From Xylophilus sp. (GTDB taxonomy: Bacteria > Pseudomonadota > Gammaproteobacteria > Burkholderiales > Burkholderiaceae_C): a DNA stretch of 64,000 nt. Below are positions 55,021 to 64,000 of this stretch, piece after piece. Positions within the stretch are counted from its first letter, which is position 1; every line of letters begins with the position of its first letter. The DNA lies in NCBI GenBank assembly GCA_009914555.1, contig WNDY01000003.1, forward strand, positions 95,104 to 159,103, given 5' to 3'. Both the position numbers and the translations under genes were made by a program. Under the pieces are notes generated by a model, which saw only the letters and a program-made list of their open reading frames with translations, searched no databases and was not told the DNA's origin.

Positions 55021-56073
55021 ATGAACGAGTTGGATGCGCTGGTCACCGAGGCCCAGCAGAGTTTTGCCCAGGCGGCCACGCCGGCCGATCTTGAGAATGC
55101 CAAGGCGCAGTTCCTCGGCAAATCGGGGCGCATCACCGAATGGATGAAGGGCCTGGCTGCGCTGAGCGTCGAGGAGAAGAAGTCGCGCGGTGCGGCGATC
55201 AACGCGGCCAAACAGGTGATCGAAGCCGCGCTGACGGCGCGCCGCCAGACGTTGGCTGAGGCCGAACTGCAACAGCAGCTGCAGGCCGAGGCGCTCGACG
55301 TGACCCTGCCGGGCCGGCGCCGCGGCCAGGGCGGTCTGCACCCCGTGTCGCTGACGCTGGAGCGCATCGAGTTGATCTTTGGCTCCATGGGATTCGAGGT
55401 GGCCGACGGTCCCGAGATCGAATCCGACTGGTTCAACTTTACCGCCCTCAACACGCCGCAAGACCATCCGGCGCGGTCGATGCACGACACCTTCTACGTG
55501 GAGTCGCCTGCCGGTGCCACGCCCAACCTGCTGCGCACTCACACCAGCCCGATGCAGATCCGGCACGCGGTGCAGCAGGTCAAGAAGTACCGCACCGCGC
55601 TCGATGCCGGCCAGCCCATTCCCGAGATCCGCGTGATCGCGCCGGGACGTACCTATCGGGTCGACAGCGATGCGACCCATTCGCCGATGTTCCACCAGTG
55701 CGAGGGCCTGTGGATCGGCGAGAGCGTCAGCTTCAAGGACCTGAAATTCATCTTCACCGCGTTCTGTCGCACCTTCTTCGAAAGCGATGACTTGGTGCTG
55801 CGGTTCCGGCCGAGCTTCTTCCCCTTCACCGAGCCCAGCGCCGAGATCGACATCCAGTTCCAGCGCGGCCCGCTCGCCGGCCGGTGGCTCGAAGTGGCTG
55901 GTTCGGGCCAAGTGCATCCGAACGTGGTGCGCAACATGGGGCTCGACCCGGAGAAGTACATCGGCTTCGCCTTCGGCATGGGGCCGGACCGCCTGACCAT
56001 GCTGCGCTACGGCGTGAACGACCTGCGGCTGTTCTTCGACGGCGACATCCGCTTCCTTTCGCAGTTCCAGTGA
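55021..56073 (+). CDS. pheS: phenylalanyl-tRNA synthetase alpha subunit
   Basis: A 350-residue class II synthetase subunit. An N-terminal coiled coil (about 1-90) contacts tRNA. The core has [45 protein letters not shown] and the class II motif 3 [25 protein letters not shown]. It forms a tetramer with PheT. Confidence 0.98.
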   Translation: MNELDALVTEAQQSFAQAATPADLENAKAQFLGKSGRITEWMKGLAALSVEEKKSRGAAINAAKQVIEAALTARRQTLAEAELQQQLQAEALDVTLPGRRRGQGGLHPVSLTLERIELIFGSMGFEVADGPEIESDWFNFTALNTPQDHPARSMHDTFYVESPAGATPNLLRTHTSPMQIRHAVQQVKKYRTALDAGQPIPEIRVIAPGRTYRVDSDATHSPMFHQCEGLWIGESVSFKDLKFIFTAFCRTFFESDDLVLRFRPSFFPFTEPSAEIDIQFQRGPLAGRWLEVAGSGQVHPNVVRNMGLDPEKYIGFAFGMGPDRLTMLRYGVNDLRLFFDGDIRFLSQFQ

Positions 56074-56117
56074 CCCGCAGGTTGCTGGTCGTCGTTCCTT
56101 TCGAAGATCTCTGAGTC

Positions 56118-58553
56118 ATGCAATTCCCTGAATCCTGGTTGCGCGCGTTCTGTAACCCCTCTCTCACGACGAACGAACTGGCCGACGTGCTCACCATGGC
56201 CGGTCTGGAGGTGGAAGAACTGCGGCCGGTCGCGCCGCCGTTCAGCCGCGTCGTGGTCGGCGAGATCCGGGAGATCGTGCAGCATCCGAATGCCGACCGC
56301 CTGCGGGTCTGCCAAGTCGATGTCGGCGGCGAAGCGCTGCTCAACATCGTTTGCGGCGCGCCCAATGCGCGCGTGGGCATCAAGGTGCCATGCGCCCTGG
56401 TCGGCGCCGAACTGCCGCCGGCGGAAGCCGGCGGCAAGCCATTCGCCATCAAGCTGGGCACGCTGCGCGGCGTGGAAAGCGTCGGCATGCTGTGCTCCGC
56501 GAGCAAACTGGGCCTATCGAGCGACCATTCCGGCCTGCTCGAACTCGATGCCGCGGCGCCGCCGGGCCAGGACATCCGCGAGCATTTGCGCCTGGACGAC
56601 ACGCTCTTCACCCTCAAGCTCACGCCCAACCTAGCGCATGCGCTCAGCGTGTACGGCGTGGCGCGCGAAGTCTCGGCGCTGACCGGCGCTCCGCTCAAGC
56701 AGCCCTCCTTCCCTGCGGTGTCGCCGGTCCACGACCAGCGCGTGGGTGTGGCTCTGTCGGCGCCCGACCTGTGCGCGCGCTTCTCCGGCCGCGTCGTGCG
56801 CAACGTGAATCCGCGGGCAAAGACGCCGGTCTGGATGGTCGAGCGGCTGGCGCGTTGCGGGCAGCGCAGCGTGTCGGCCCTGGTGGACATCTCGAACTAT
56901 GTGATGTTCGAGTATGGCCGTCCGACCCATATCTTCGACCTCGACAAGATCCATGGTGGCCTGCAGGTGCGCTGGGCCCGATCGGGCGAATCGCTCAAGC
57001 TGCTCAATGGCAACACGGTCGAGCTGGACGAGAAAGTCGGCGTCATTGCCGATGACCAGCAGGTCGAGTCGCTGGCCGGCATCATGGGCGGCGACTCCAC
57101 CGCTGTGGGAGACGACACGCGCAACGTCTATGTCGAGGCCGCCTTCTGGTGGCCCAAGGCCGTGGCCGGCCGCTCGCGCCGCTACAACTTCTCCACCGAT
57201 GCCGGACATCGCTTCGAACGCGGCGTCGACCCGAGCCTGACGGTGGAGCATCTAGAATACATCACCCGCCTGCTCATCGAAATCTGCGGCGGCGAACCGG
57301 GCCCGGTGGACGATGTCCAGGCCAGCGTGCCCGAGCCCAAGCCGGTCACGGTGCGCGTCTCGCGCGCGGCCAAGGTCATCGGCATGCCGCTGGCCGTCGA
57401 CCAAGTGGTCGAGGTACTCGTGCGGCTCGGCCTGCCGACGACGAGCGAAGGCGATGTCGTGACCGTGACGCCGCCGCCGTACCGTTTCGATTTGACGATC
57501 GAGGAAGACCTCATCGAGGAGATCGCGCGCATCATCGGCTACGAAGCGCTACCGGCCACGCCGCCGCTGGCCCCGATCACGCCCAAGCTGCGCCGCGAGT
57601 CGCAGCGCAGCAACCATGCAGTGCGGCGCGCGCTGGCCAGCCTGGGCTACCAGGAAACGATCTATTTCAGCTTTGTGGAAGAGCGCTGGGAGCGCGAACT
57701 GGCTGGCAATGCCGATCCGATCCGTCTGCTCAACCCCATCGCCAGCCAGCTGAGCGTCATGCGCTCGTCGCTGATCGGCTCACTGCTGCAGGTGCTGAAA
57801 TTCAACCTTGACCGCAGGGCCGTGCGCCTGCGCATGTTCGAAATCGGCCGTGTGTTCCTGCGCAACCCGGGCGTGGTGGATTCCGATACGACGGTCGCCG
57901 GCTTCGAGCAGCCTTCGCGTGTCGCGGGCATCGCCTATGGTTCCAACGATGTCCTGCAATGGGGCAGCAAGGAGCGGCCGGTCGATTTCTTCGACCTCAA
58001 GGGCGACGTCGAGGCGCTGCTGGCGCCGGACGAGGTCACGGCCGAGCCTGCGGAGCATCCGGCGCTGCACCCGGGCCGTAGCGCGCGCGTGGTGGTCCAT
58101 GGCAAGGCGATCGGCTTCGTTGGCGAGCTGCATCCGCGCTGGCGCCAGGCCTACGACCTGCCGCTGGCGCCGGTGCTGTTCGAGCTGGACCTCGACGGCG
58201 TGCTGGAGCGCACGGTACCAGTGGCTGTGCCGGTGTCGAAGTTCCAGCCGGTCGAGCGCGACCTGGCGCTGGTCGTGCGCGAGCAGGTGGGCTTTGCCGA
58301 GGTCGCGCAGGCTGCGCACGCGGCGGCGCACGGCAATCTGCTGCGCAACATCACGCTGTTCGACGTCTATCGGCCGAAGGCGGACGGAGCTGCCTCTGCC
58401 GCGGCCGCTGTGCAGCCGGGTGAGAAGAGCCTGGCGCTGCGCCTGACGCTGGCGGCCGACGACGGATCGCTGACCGACGAGCAGATCGAGGCCGCCGTGC
58501 AGGGCGTGCTGCAGGCCGTGGTCGGCAAGACGCGTGCGCGGCTGCGCGCGTGA
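56118..58553 (+). CDS. pheT: phenylalanyl-tRNA synthetase beta subunit
   Basis: A 811-residue subunit with the usual order. The tRNA-binding EMAP-like domain has [26 protein letters not shown], the B3/B4 editing domain has [18 protein letters not shown] and [17 protein letters not shown], the catalytic-like domain is present, and the C-terminal anticodon (FDX-ACB) domain has [18 protein letters not shown]. It starts 44 bases after pheS and overlaps ihfA by GTGA. Confidence 0.98.
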   Translation: MQFPESWLRAFCNPSLTTNELADVLTMAGLEVEELRPVAPPFSRVVVGEIREIVQHPNADRLRVCQVDVGGEALLNIVCGAPNARVGIKVPCALVGAELPPAEAGGKPFAIKLGTLRGVESVGMLCSASKLGLSSDHSGLLELDAAAPPGQDIREHLRLDDTLFTLKLTPNLAHALSVYGVAREVSALTGAPLKQPSFPAVSPVHDQRVGVALSAPDLCARFSGRVVRNVNPRAKTPVWMVERLARCGQRSVSALVDISNYVMFEYGRPTHIFDLDKIHGGLQVRWARSGESLKLLNGNTVELDEKVGVIADDQQVESLAGIMGGDSTAVGDDTRNVYVEAAFWWPKAVAGRSRRYNFSTDAGHRFERGVDPSLTVEHLEYITRLLIEICGGEPGPVDDVQASVPEPKPVTVRVSRAAKVIGMPLAVDQVVEVLVRLGLPTTSEGDVVTVTPPPYRFDLTIEEDLIEEIARIIGYEALPATPPLAPITPKLRRESQRSNHAVRRALASLGYQETIYFSFVEERWERELAGNADPIRLLNPIASQLSVMRSSLIGSLLQVLKFNLDRRAVRLRMFEIGRVFLRNPGVVDSDTTVAGFEQPSRVAGIAYGSNDVLQWGSKERPVDFFDLKGDVEALLAPDEVTAEPAEHPALHPGRSARVVVHGKAIGFVGELHPRWRQAYDLPLAPVLFELDLDGVLERTVPVAVPVSKFQPVERDLALVVREQVGFAEVAQAAHAAAHGNLLRNITLFDVYRPKADGAASAAAAVQPGEKSLALRLTLAADDGSLTDEQIEAAVQGVLQAVVGKTRARLRA

Positions 58554-58912
58554 CGGAGGCGATGATGGTGGATGAGTCGCCGTTGATGGAACTGGCGGTC
58601 GAAAGCCTGGAGACGCCGGCGCTGACCAAGGCGCAGCTGGCCGAACTGCTGTTCGAGCACATCGGCCTGAACAAGCGCGAGTCCAAGGACATGGTCGATG
58701 CCTTCTTCGACCTGATCGCGGGGCGCCTGATCGAGGGGCACGACGTCAAGATTTCGGGCTTCGGCAATTTTCAGATCCGCACCAAGGCGCCGCGGCCGGG
58801 CCGCAACCCGCGGACCGGCGAGTTGATCCCGATCCGGGCCCGGCGCGTCGTCACCTTCCATGCGAGCAGCAAGCTCAAGGAGCAGATCCAGGGCGAGCCG
58901 CCTGACGCCTGA
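58550..58912 (+). CDS. ihfA: integration host factor alpha subunit
   Basis: A 120-residue DNA-bending protein with GTG start overlapping the pheT stop. [31 protein letters not shown] and the beta-arm [25 protein letters not shown], with the intercalating proline region, are IHF-alpha. A longer-than-usual acidic N-terminus (about 25 residues) is typical of Burkholderiales. Confidence 0.96.
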   Translation: MTEAMMVDESPLMELAVESLETPALTKAQLAELLFEHIGLNKRESKDMVDAFFDLIAGRLIEGHDVKISGFGNFQIRTKAPRPGRNPRTGELIPIRARRVVTFHASSKLKEQIQGEPPDA

Positions 58913-58998
58913 GAACCGGCGAGGTACTGCCGAGAGCTTGGCAGAACCGTCGGGAGCCGTTACGCTTTTCGCCCCTGCCTGCCTTGCAGTATCGATAC

Positions 58999-59430
58999 AT
59001 GGGAACACCGCTTCCGTCCATCCCCGCCAAGCGGTACTTCACCATCGGAGAGGTCGGTGAACTCTGCGGCGTGAAGCCGCACGTGCTGCGCTACTGGGAG
59101 CAGGAGTTCACCCAACTGCGCCCGGTCAAGCGGCGCGGCAACCGACGGTACTACCAGCACCATGAGGTGCTGATGATCCGCCGGATCCGCGATCTGCTGT
59201 ACGACCAGGGTTTCACGATCAGCGGCGCCCGCAACAGGCTGTTGGAAACAGAGGATGCCGAAGGCGCAGAGCTATCGCTGCCTGTCGCTTTGGCTGGTGC
59301 GCCGGATGGGGCGGCGTTCCCGGCCGCCAGTACGCCGGCCGCTGTCGTCCTGCCGGTCGAACGCGACGCACTGGCCTGGCTGCGCGGCGAGCTGGCTGAA
59401 ATCCGGGCGCTGCTTGCGTCCGAGGTCTGA
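58999..59430 (+). CDS. MerR-family regulator (DNA-binding, next to ihfA)
   Basis: A 143-residue MerR-type protein. The N-terminal winged helix reads KRYFTIGEVGELCGVKPHVLRYWEQEFTQLRPVKRRGNRRYYQHHEV, followed by a short helix and an alanine-rich tail with no metal-binding cysteines. This ihfA-linked family is conserved in beta- and gammaproteobacteria but its target is not known to me. Start ATG 58999 is chosen; TTG 58984 would add five residues. Confidence 0.88.
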   Translation: MGTPLPSIPAKRYFTIGEVGELCGVKPHVLRYWEQEFTQLRPVKRRGNRRYYQHHEVLMIRRIRDLLYDQGFTISGARNRLLETEDAEGAELSLPVALAGAPDGAAFPAASTPAAVVLPVERDALAWLRGELAEIRALLASEV

Positions 59431-59441
59431 TCTTTACGTTG

Positions 59442-59447
59442 TATAAT
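59442..59447 (+). promoter_or_regulatory. tRNA-Pro promoter -10 box
   Basis: A perfect TATAAT lies 12 bases before the mature tRNA 5' end, in AT-rich sequence. A clear -35 box at the right distance is not evident. Confidence 0.6.
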
Positions 59448-59458
59448 TTAAAGCCTGT

Positions 59459-59535
59459 CGGCGTGTAGCGCAGCCTGGTAGCGCACTTGCATGGGGTGCA
59501 AGGGGTCGCGAGTTCGAATCCCGCCACGCCGACCA
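59459..59535 (+). tRNA. tRNA-Pro (anticodon GGG)
   Basis: A 77-base cloverleaf. The acceptor CGGCGTG pairs with CACGCCG, then A and encoded CCA. The D arm is GCGC...GCGC and the anticodon stem CTTGC/GCAAG has loop ATGGGGT, so the anticodon is GGG, reading CCC and CCT. The T arm contains TTCGAAT. The gene is intact. Intact tRNA 3' ends like this are frequent integration sites, but the downstream DNA here is ordinary. Confidence 0.97.
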
Positions 59536-59546
59536 TTTTTTTGACC

Positions 59547-59585
59547 GCAAAAAGCCGCGTCCCTCACAGGGATGCGGCTTTTTGC
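59547..59585 (+). terminator. terminator of tRNA-Pro
   Basis: The long stem GCAAAAAGCCGC / GCGGCTTTTTGC has an inner TCCC/GGGA pair. The 3' arm itself supplies the T-run, so it can end transcripts on either strand. Confidence 0.8.
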
Positions 59586-59714
59586 ATTGGGTCCACCGTT
59601 GGCTTATTCGGAAACCAAAATATTCAAAGAATAATATATTTGTTCGTGTTTTAAGGGCCGGTTCGGACAATGCCGGATCGATCGTTCCATCCTTCCTTGT
59701 TCACAGGAGTAACC

Positions 59715-60356
59715 ATGACCACTTTGAGAATCGGCGACACCGCCCCCGATTTCACGCAGGATTCCAGCCAGGGGCCGATCCATTTCTACGAGTGGGCCGG
59801 AGATTCCTGGGTGATTCTGTTCTCCCATCCGGCCGACTTCACGCCGGTCTGCACCACTGAACTTGGCCGCACTGCGGCACTGTCGTCCGAATTTGCCAAG
59901 CGCGGCGTCAAGCCGATCGCGATCAGCGTCGATCCGGCCGACAAGCACAAGCAGTGGATCGATGACATCAACGAGACGCAGTCCACGACGGTCGACTTCC
60001 CGATCCTGGCCGACCCGGACCGGAAGATCGCCGCCCTGTACGACCTGATCCATCCCAATGCGTCGACCACGGCCACGGTGCGCAGCGTCTACTGGATCGA
60101 CCCCAGCAAGAAGATCCGTGCCACGCTGACCTATCCGGCGAGCACCGGCCGCAACTTCGACGAAATCGTGCGCGTGATCGATTCGCTCCAGCTCACCGAC
60201 AACCACAAGGTCGCTACGCCGGCCGACTGGAAGGACGGCGACGACGTCGTCATTCTGCCGAGCCTGCAGGATCCGGCCGAGATCGCCCAGCGCTTCCCCA
60301 AAGGCTACAAGGCCGTCAAGCCCTACCTGCGCCTGACGCCGCAGCCGAACAAGTAA
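59715..60356 (+). CDS. 1-Cys peroxiredoxin (Prx6 family)
   Basis: A 213-residue peroxidase. LFSHPADFTPVCTTELGR holds the peroxidatic cysteine (about 47) with its Pro/Thr pocket. The longer C-terminal domain with SPKWKDGDD-like ATPADWKDGDDVVILPS and no resolving cysteine marks the Prx6 type. The start ATG 59715 follows ACAGGAG. It detoxifies H2O2 and alkyl peroxides. Confidence 0.95.
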   Translation: MTTLRIGDTAPDFTQDSSQGPIHFYEWAGDSWVILFSHPADFTPVCTTELGRTAALSSEFAKRGVKPIAISVDPADKHKQWIDDINETQSTTVDFPILADPDRKIAALYDLIHPNASTTATVRSVYWIDPSKKIRATLTYPASTGRNFDEIVRVIDSLQLTDNHKVATPADWKDGDDVVILPSLQDPAEIAQRFPKGYKAVKPYLRLTPQPNK

Positions 60357-60389
60357 AAACCTCCTTTCCCGAAGGCGCGCCGCCGTCAG

Positions 60390-60989
60390 ATGCCGCAGCA
60401 GGCTGTTCCCATCATCATTGTTCCGGGCTGGCGCGATTCCGGGCCGGGGCACTGGCAGAGCCTGTGGGCGCAACGGCTGCCCAACGCCCACCGCGTCGAG
60501 CAGGACGACTGGATCACGCCGACGCGCCCGGCCTGGGTGGCTGCGCTCGGCAAGCTGATCCTGTCGTTCGACCAGCCGGTCGTGGTCGCGGCCCACAGCC
60601 TCGGCTGCATCGCGACGGTACACCTACCGCCCGAAGCCGTGGCCCGCGTGAGCGGTGCACTGCTGGTCGCGCCCGCAGACCCGGAGCGCCGCGCCGTCCT
60701 CAACGACTTCGCTCCCGTGCCCTATGCCCGGCTGCCGTACCGCAGCGTGCTGGTGGCCAGCAGCAACGACCCGTTCTGCCCGATCAGGCTGGCCGGTGCC
60801 TATGCGCGGGCCTGGGGCAGCGAGTTCGTGCGCCTGCAGGAGGCGGGACACATCAACATCGAATCCGGCCACGGCGAATGGCCGCTCGGCCTGGCGCTGC
60901 TGCAATCGCTGATCGGCGATCCGCTCACGTCGCCTTTGGCCAGCGCATCCCAACCTGCCGCCGCAGAGATGGCGGACGATCCATCATGA
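60390..60989 (+). CDS. RBBP9/YdeN alpha/beta hydrolase
   Basis: A 199-residue serine hydrolase-fold protein. IIIVPGWRDSGPGHWQSLW at the start, the nucleophile elbow AAHSLGC (Ser about 70), Asp in SSNDPFC and the His in GHINIESGHG form the catalytic set. Substrate unknown. The stop overlaps the sulfate-binding-protein start by ATGA, which may be coincidental or may place it in the cys operon. Confidence 0.9.
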   Translation: MPQQAVPIIIVPGWRDSGPGHWQSLWAQRLPNAHRVEQDDWITPTRPAWVAALGKLILSFDQPVVVAAHSLGCIATVHLPPEAVARVSGALLVAPADPERRAVLNDFAPVPYARLPYRSVLVASSNDPFCPIRLAGAYARAWGSEFVRLQEAGHINIESGHGEWPLGLALLQSLIGDPLTSPLASASQPAAAEMADDPS

Positions 60990-61984
60990 AAAACAAGTTC
61001 AAGACACTCGTAGCCCTGGTTTCCCTCGTTGCCGCTGGCGCGGCCTCCGCGCAGTCTTCGCTGCTCAACGCCTCGTACGACGTGGCCCGCGAGTTCTACA
61101 AGGACTACAACGCGGCTTTCATCGCCCATTACAAGAAGACCACCGGCAAGGATGTCAAGGTCGACCAGTCGCATGGCGGCTCCAGCGCGCAGGCGCGTGC
61201 CGTGGCCGACGGCCTCGACGCCGACGTGGTGACCTTCAACACGACGACGGACATCGACTTCCTCGCCAACGCCGGCGTGGTTGCCAAGGACTGGAGCAAG
61301 CGCTTCCCCGACAACGCGTCTCCCACGCTGTCCACCTCGATTTTCCTGGTGCGCAACGGCAACCCGAAGAACATCAAGGACTGGGACGACCTGATCAAGC
61401 CGGGCGTGCAGGTCGTGGTCGTCAACCCCAAGACCGGCGGCAACGGCCGCTATGCCTATCTGGCTGCCTGGGGCTACGTCAAGAAGAAGGGCGGCACGGA
61501 TGCGCAGGCGGCCGAGTTCGTCGGCAAGCTGTTCAAGAACGTGCCGGTGCTCGGCAAGGGCGGCCGCGATGCGACCACCATCTTCCTACAGCGCAACATC
61601 GGCGACGTGCTGATCACCTTCGAGTCCGAAGTGATCTCGATCGACCGCGAGTTCGGCGCCGGCAAGGTCGATGCGGTCTACCCGTCGATCAGCATCCAGG
61701 CCGAGAATCCGGTCGCCGTGGTGGAGCGCACCGTGGCCAAGAAGGGCACGGGCGAACTGGCCAAGGCCTACCTTGACTACCTGTATTCCGAGGAAGGCCA
61801 GGAGATCGCCGCCAGGCACGCGCTGCGTCCGCGCTCGCAGGCCGTCCTGAAGAAGCATGCCGCCCAGTTCAAGCCGATCCCGCTGTTCTCGGTGCAGGAA
61901 CTGTTCGGCAGCCTGGCCGAAGCGCAGAAGGTGCACTTCAACGACGGCGGCCAGTTCGACAAGATCTACACGTCAGGGAAGTAA
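60986..61984 (+). CDS. sbp: sulfate ABC transporter substrate-binding protein
   Basis: A 332-residue periplasmic binding protein for sulfate or thiosulfate. The signal peptide ends AAGAASA before QSSLLNASYDVAREFYKDYN. SHGGSSAQARAVADGLDADVVTFN and VVVNPKTGGNGRYAYLAAWGY line the anion pocket. It opens the sulfate importer operon, which CysB (encoded at 37158) should activate. Confidence 0.95.
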   Translation: MKNKFKTLVALVSLVAAGAASAQSSLLNASYDVAREFYKDYNAAFIAHYKKTTGKDVKVDQSHGGSSAQARAVADGLDADVVTFNTTTDIDFLANAGVVAKDWSKRFPDNASPTLSTSIFLVRNGNPKNIKDWDDLIKPGVQVVVVNPKTGGNGRYAYLAAWGYVKKKGGTDAQAAEFVGKLFKNVPVLGKGGRDATTIFLQRNIGDVLITFESEVISIDREFGAGKVDAVYPSISIQAENPVAVVERTVAKKGTGELAKAYLDYLYSEEGQEIAARHALRPRSQAVLKKHAAQFKPIPLFSVQELFGSLAEAQKVHFNDGGQFDKIYTSGK

Positions 61985-61990
61985 CCTACC

Positions 61991-62878
61991 ATGAGCTCCG
62001 CTGTTTCCGCCGCGCCGGGCGCGGCGGCCGGGCTGCCTTCGCCTCGGCGCAAGCCGCGGCGCGTGCTGCCCGGCTTCAATCTCACGCTCGGCTACACGAT
62101 CTTCTACCTTAGCCTGATCGTGCTGCTGCCCTTTGTGGCGCTGTTCGTCAAGACGTTCTCGCTTACCTGGGAGCAGTTCTGGGCGGCGGTGACCGGAGCC
62201 CGCGTCCTCGCGTCCTACCGCCTCACCTTCGGCGCGTCCTTCCTGGCGGCCGTGGTCAACGCGGTGTTCGGACTGCTGATCGCCTGGGTATTGGTGCGTT
62301 ACCGTTTCCCCGGCAAGAAGATCATCGATGCATTGGTGGACCTGCCGTTCGCGCTGCCCACTGCCGTGGCCGGCATCTCGCTGACCGCGCTGCTCGCGGG
62401 CAACGGCTGGGTCGGCCAGTACCTGGAGCCGCTGGGCATCAAGCTCGCCTTCACGCCAGCGGGCGTGGTGATCGCGCTGATCTTCATCGGCCTGCCGTTC
62501 GTCGTGCGCACGGTGCAGCCGGTGCTGGAGGATTCCGAGAAGGAACTCGAAGAGGCCGCGACCAGCCTGGGCGCGACCCGGCTGCAGATTTTCTTCAAGG
62601 TGATCCTGCCCGCGATCACGCCGGCACTGCTGACCGGCTTCGCGCTGGCCTTCGCCCGCGCCATCGGTGAATACGGCTCGGTGATCTTCATCGCCGGCAA
62701 CATGCCGATGATCTCGGAGATCACGCCGCTGATCATCATCGGCAAGCTCGAGCAGTACGACTACGCCGGCGCCACCGCCGTGGCCGTGGTCATGCTCGTC
62801 ATCTCGTTCGTGCTGCTGCTGGTCATCAACGGCCTGCAGGCCTGGCAGCGCAAGCGCACCTCCGGAGCCAACGCATGA
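61991..62878 (+). CDS. cysT: sulfate ABC transporter permease CysT
   Basis: A 295-residue inner-membrane permease with six helices. [21 protein letters not shown] at the start and the EAA loop [27 protein letters not shown], which docks the CysA ATPase, are characteristic. It begins six bases after the binding protein stop. Confidence 0.95.
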   Translation: MSSAVSAAPGAAAGLPSPRRKPRRVLPGFNLTLGYTIFYLSLIVLLPFVALFVKTFSLTWEQFWAAVTGARVLASYRLTFGASFLAAVVNAVFGLLIAWVLVRYRFPGKKIIDALVDLPFALPTAVAGISLTALLAGNGWVGQYLEPLGIKLAFTPAGVVIALIFIGLPFVVRTVQPVLEDSEKELEEAATSLGATRLQIFFKVILPAITPALLTGFALAFARAIGEYGSVIFIAGNMPMISEITPLIIIGKLEQYDYAGATAVAVVMLVISFVLLLVINGLQAWQRKRTSGANA

Positions 62879-62939
62879 GCCCCCGCCCGGCCGTTGCGCA
62901 GTGGGCTCGCATCGCAATGCAAAGCATGAAGGGTTTCAA

Positions 62940-63848
62940 ATGAGCGGCGCAGACACCCGTACCATCCGCCGCGCCAAGGCGGGCACCACCGAGGCGGCCT
63001 GGGTCCGTTGGGTGCTGATCGCGCTGGCGCTGGCCTTCCTGCTGCTGTTCCTCGTGCTGCCGCTGGCGGCCGTGTTCACCGAGGCGCTGCGCAAGGGGTT
63101 CGGCGCCTTCCAGGCTGCGCTCGCCGAGCCCGACACCTGGAGCGCCATCCGGCTCACGCTGATCACGGCCGCGATCAGCGTGCCGCTCAACCTGGTGTTC
63201 GGCGTGGCGGCGGCGTGGGCCATCGCCAAGTACGAGTTCCGCGGCAAGGCCTTCCTGACGACGCTGGTGGACCTGCCGTTCTCGGTGTCGCCGGTGGTGG
63301 CCGGCCTGATGTACGTGCTGCTGTTCGGCGCGCATGGCTGGATCGGCCCCTGGCTGATCGACCATGACGTGCGCATCGTCTTCGCCATTCCCGGTATCGT
63401 GCTGGCCACGGTGTTCGTGACCTTCCCATTCATCGCGCGCGAGCTGATCCCGCTGATGCAGGCGCAGGGCAGCGACGAGGAGCAGGCCGCGATCGTGCTC
63501 GGTGCCACCGGCTGGCAGACCTTCCGGCACGTGACGCTGCCCAACATCAAGTGGGGCCTGCTCTATGGCGTGATCCTGTGCAATGCGCGGGCCATGGGCG
63601 AATTCGGCGCGGTGTCGGTCGTCTCGGGCCACATCCGCGGCCAGACCAACACCATCCCGCTGCAGGTCGAGATCCTCTACAACGAATACCAGTCGGTCGC
63701 CGCGTTTTCGGTGGCCTCGCTGCTGGCCATCCTGGCGCTGGTGACGCTGGTCATCAAGTCGGTCGCCGAGTGGAAGACCGAACGCGACCTCAAGGCGATC
63801 GCCGACCTGCCGCCCGAGAATCCGAACCTGCAGCCGTCCGCCGCCTGA
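62940..63848 (+). CDS. cysW: sulfate ABC transporter permease CysW
   Basis: A 302-residue permease paired with Cys[24 protein letters not shown] and the EAA loop [33 protein letters not shown] are present. Start ATG 62940 ([15 protein letters not shown]). The matching ATPase gene cysA, which normally follows, is not seen. An IS end begins about 13 bases after the stop. Confidence 0.95.
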   Translation: MSGADTRTIRRAKAGTTEAAWVRWVLIALALAFLLLFLVLPLAAVFTEALRKGFGAFQAALAEPDTWSAIRLTLITAAISVPLNLVFGVAAAWAIAKYEFRGKAFLTTLVDLPFSVSPVVAGLMYVLLFGAHGWIGPWLIDHDVRIVFAIPGIVLATVFVTFPFIARELIPLMQAQGSDEEQAAIVLGATGWQTFRHVTLPNIKWGLLYGVILCNARAMGEFGAVSVVSGHIRGQTNTIPLQVEILYNEYQSVAAFSVASLLAILALVTLVIKSVAEWKTERDLKAIADLPPENPNLQPSAA

Positions 63849-63860
63849 CCGGCACGAACC

Positions 63861-64000
63861 TGAATGATCTTGCCCCCGTTTCACGGACACCCCTATAAGC
63901 GATTAACTATCGCAATAGGAGGTGGACGATGACCAAGAGCAAGGCAGGCAGAAAGGGGCAGGAGTTCAGCCTGGAGTTCAGGCAGCAGGCACTGTTGCGA
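63861..64000 (+). mobile_element. left end of an IS element (IS3-like), cut by window edge
   Basis: Twelve bases after cysW comes TGAATGATCTTGCCCCCG, then TTTCACGGACACCCC, resembling the terminal inverted repeat of IS3-group elements (TGA start, GGACACC core). AATAGGAGG then sits ahead of the ATG at 63929. The right end is outside the window, so the inverted repeat and target duplication cannot be checked. It lies where cysA would be expected. Confidence 0.65.
63929..64000 (+). CDS. IS transposase OrfA, N-terminal fragment
   Basis: Twenty-four codons are visible, from MTKSKAGRKGQEFSLEFRQQ to the window end. The EFSLEFRQQALLR pattern is the start of the helix-turn-helix in IS3-family OrfA proteins. 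AGGAGG lies 8 bases upstream of the ATG. The family call is tentative because only the first helix is visible. Confidence 0.6.
   Translation, partial: MTKSKAGRKGQEFSLEFRQQALLR

Noticed and set aside
59459..59720. tRNA-Pro as the border of an integrated island
   Set aside because: The DNA after the tRNA is a normal terminator and a peroxiredoxin gene. No integrase gene or repeated tRNA end was seen.

Overview
The window is a high-GC chromosomal segment from a betaproteobacterium, most likely a Comamonadaceae member (Variovorax/Xenophilus/Acidovorax-like). This rests on gene orders typical of that group: thrS-infC-rpmI-rplT-pheS-pheT-ihfA-merR-like-tRNA-Pro, lptF/lptG divergent from pepA-holC, rpsU-yqeY, and tonB-exbB-exbD beside bfd. 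No plasmid or phage core genes are seen. The only transposon is an IS cut off by the right edge. The species call is inference.

Left part (1-8541): an aromatic-catabolism cluster on the + strand. It holds the tail of a flavin monooxygenase, a SphA-like outer-membrane channel, maleylacetate reductase, a complete LivKGFHM-type ABC importer, an intradiol (hydroxyquinol-type) dioxygenase and a YciI/TftG-like small protein. A flavin reductase lies opposite. Together these suggest uptake of an aromatic compound, hydroxylation to hydroxyquinol, ring cleavage to maleylacetate and reduction to 3-oxoadipate. From 9.3 to 18 kb there is a frameshifted chemoreceptor, a FAD oxidoreductase, a DMT exporter divergent from an AraC regulator, a YbhB protein, a J-domain protein, a TRIC-type channel and suhB.

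18.2-25.3 kb is an iron-uptake island: FecI-type sigma factor, FecR-type anti-sigma factor, a TonB-dependent receptor broken by an in-frame amber codon, then DUF4198, DUF3649, PepSY and DUF3325 proteins with overlapping stops and starts. The energy source for such receptors (tonB-exbB-exbD) and bfd lie at 45.7-47.9 kb.

25.4-43.2 kb is mostly housekeeping: trmJ, a nitroreductase, mogA, darP, pmbA, a DUF6600 protein, yqeY, rpsU, metQ, a BaiN-like flavoprotein, dinB, an aminotransferase, cysB, cbiX-like, lptG, lptF, pepA, holC. After holC there is only a decayed 3' scrap of a livK-type gene. 43.7-49.6 kb has a lipoprotein, a YccA/BI-1 membrane protein, a GlcG-like protein, the ton genes, bfd, a SWIB protein and an EamA transporter. 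49.8-60.4 kb has aceA, thrS and the translation operon through ihfA, a tRNA-Pro and a 1-Cys peroxiredoxin. The right end has a hydrolase and the sulfate importer genes sbp-cysT-cysW, followed at once by the IS end where cysA would be expected.

Two signals stand out. (1) A dispersed family of short elements has GGGGTAT-type ends in direct orientation and a constant length of exactly 62 bp (six copies measured, plus two decayed or variant copies). Their interiors diverge strongly. They sit mostly between convergent genes, but one lies inside a signal-peptide coding region and one at an ABC ATPase start codon. (2) The thrS leader encodes a 13-residue peptide with five threonines, followed by three mutually exclusive pairings ending in an intrinsic terminator: a textbook-shaped transcription attenuator for threonyl-tRNA synthetase.
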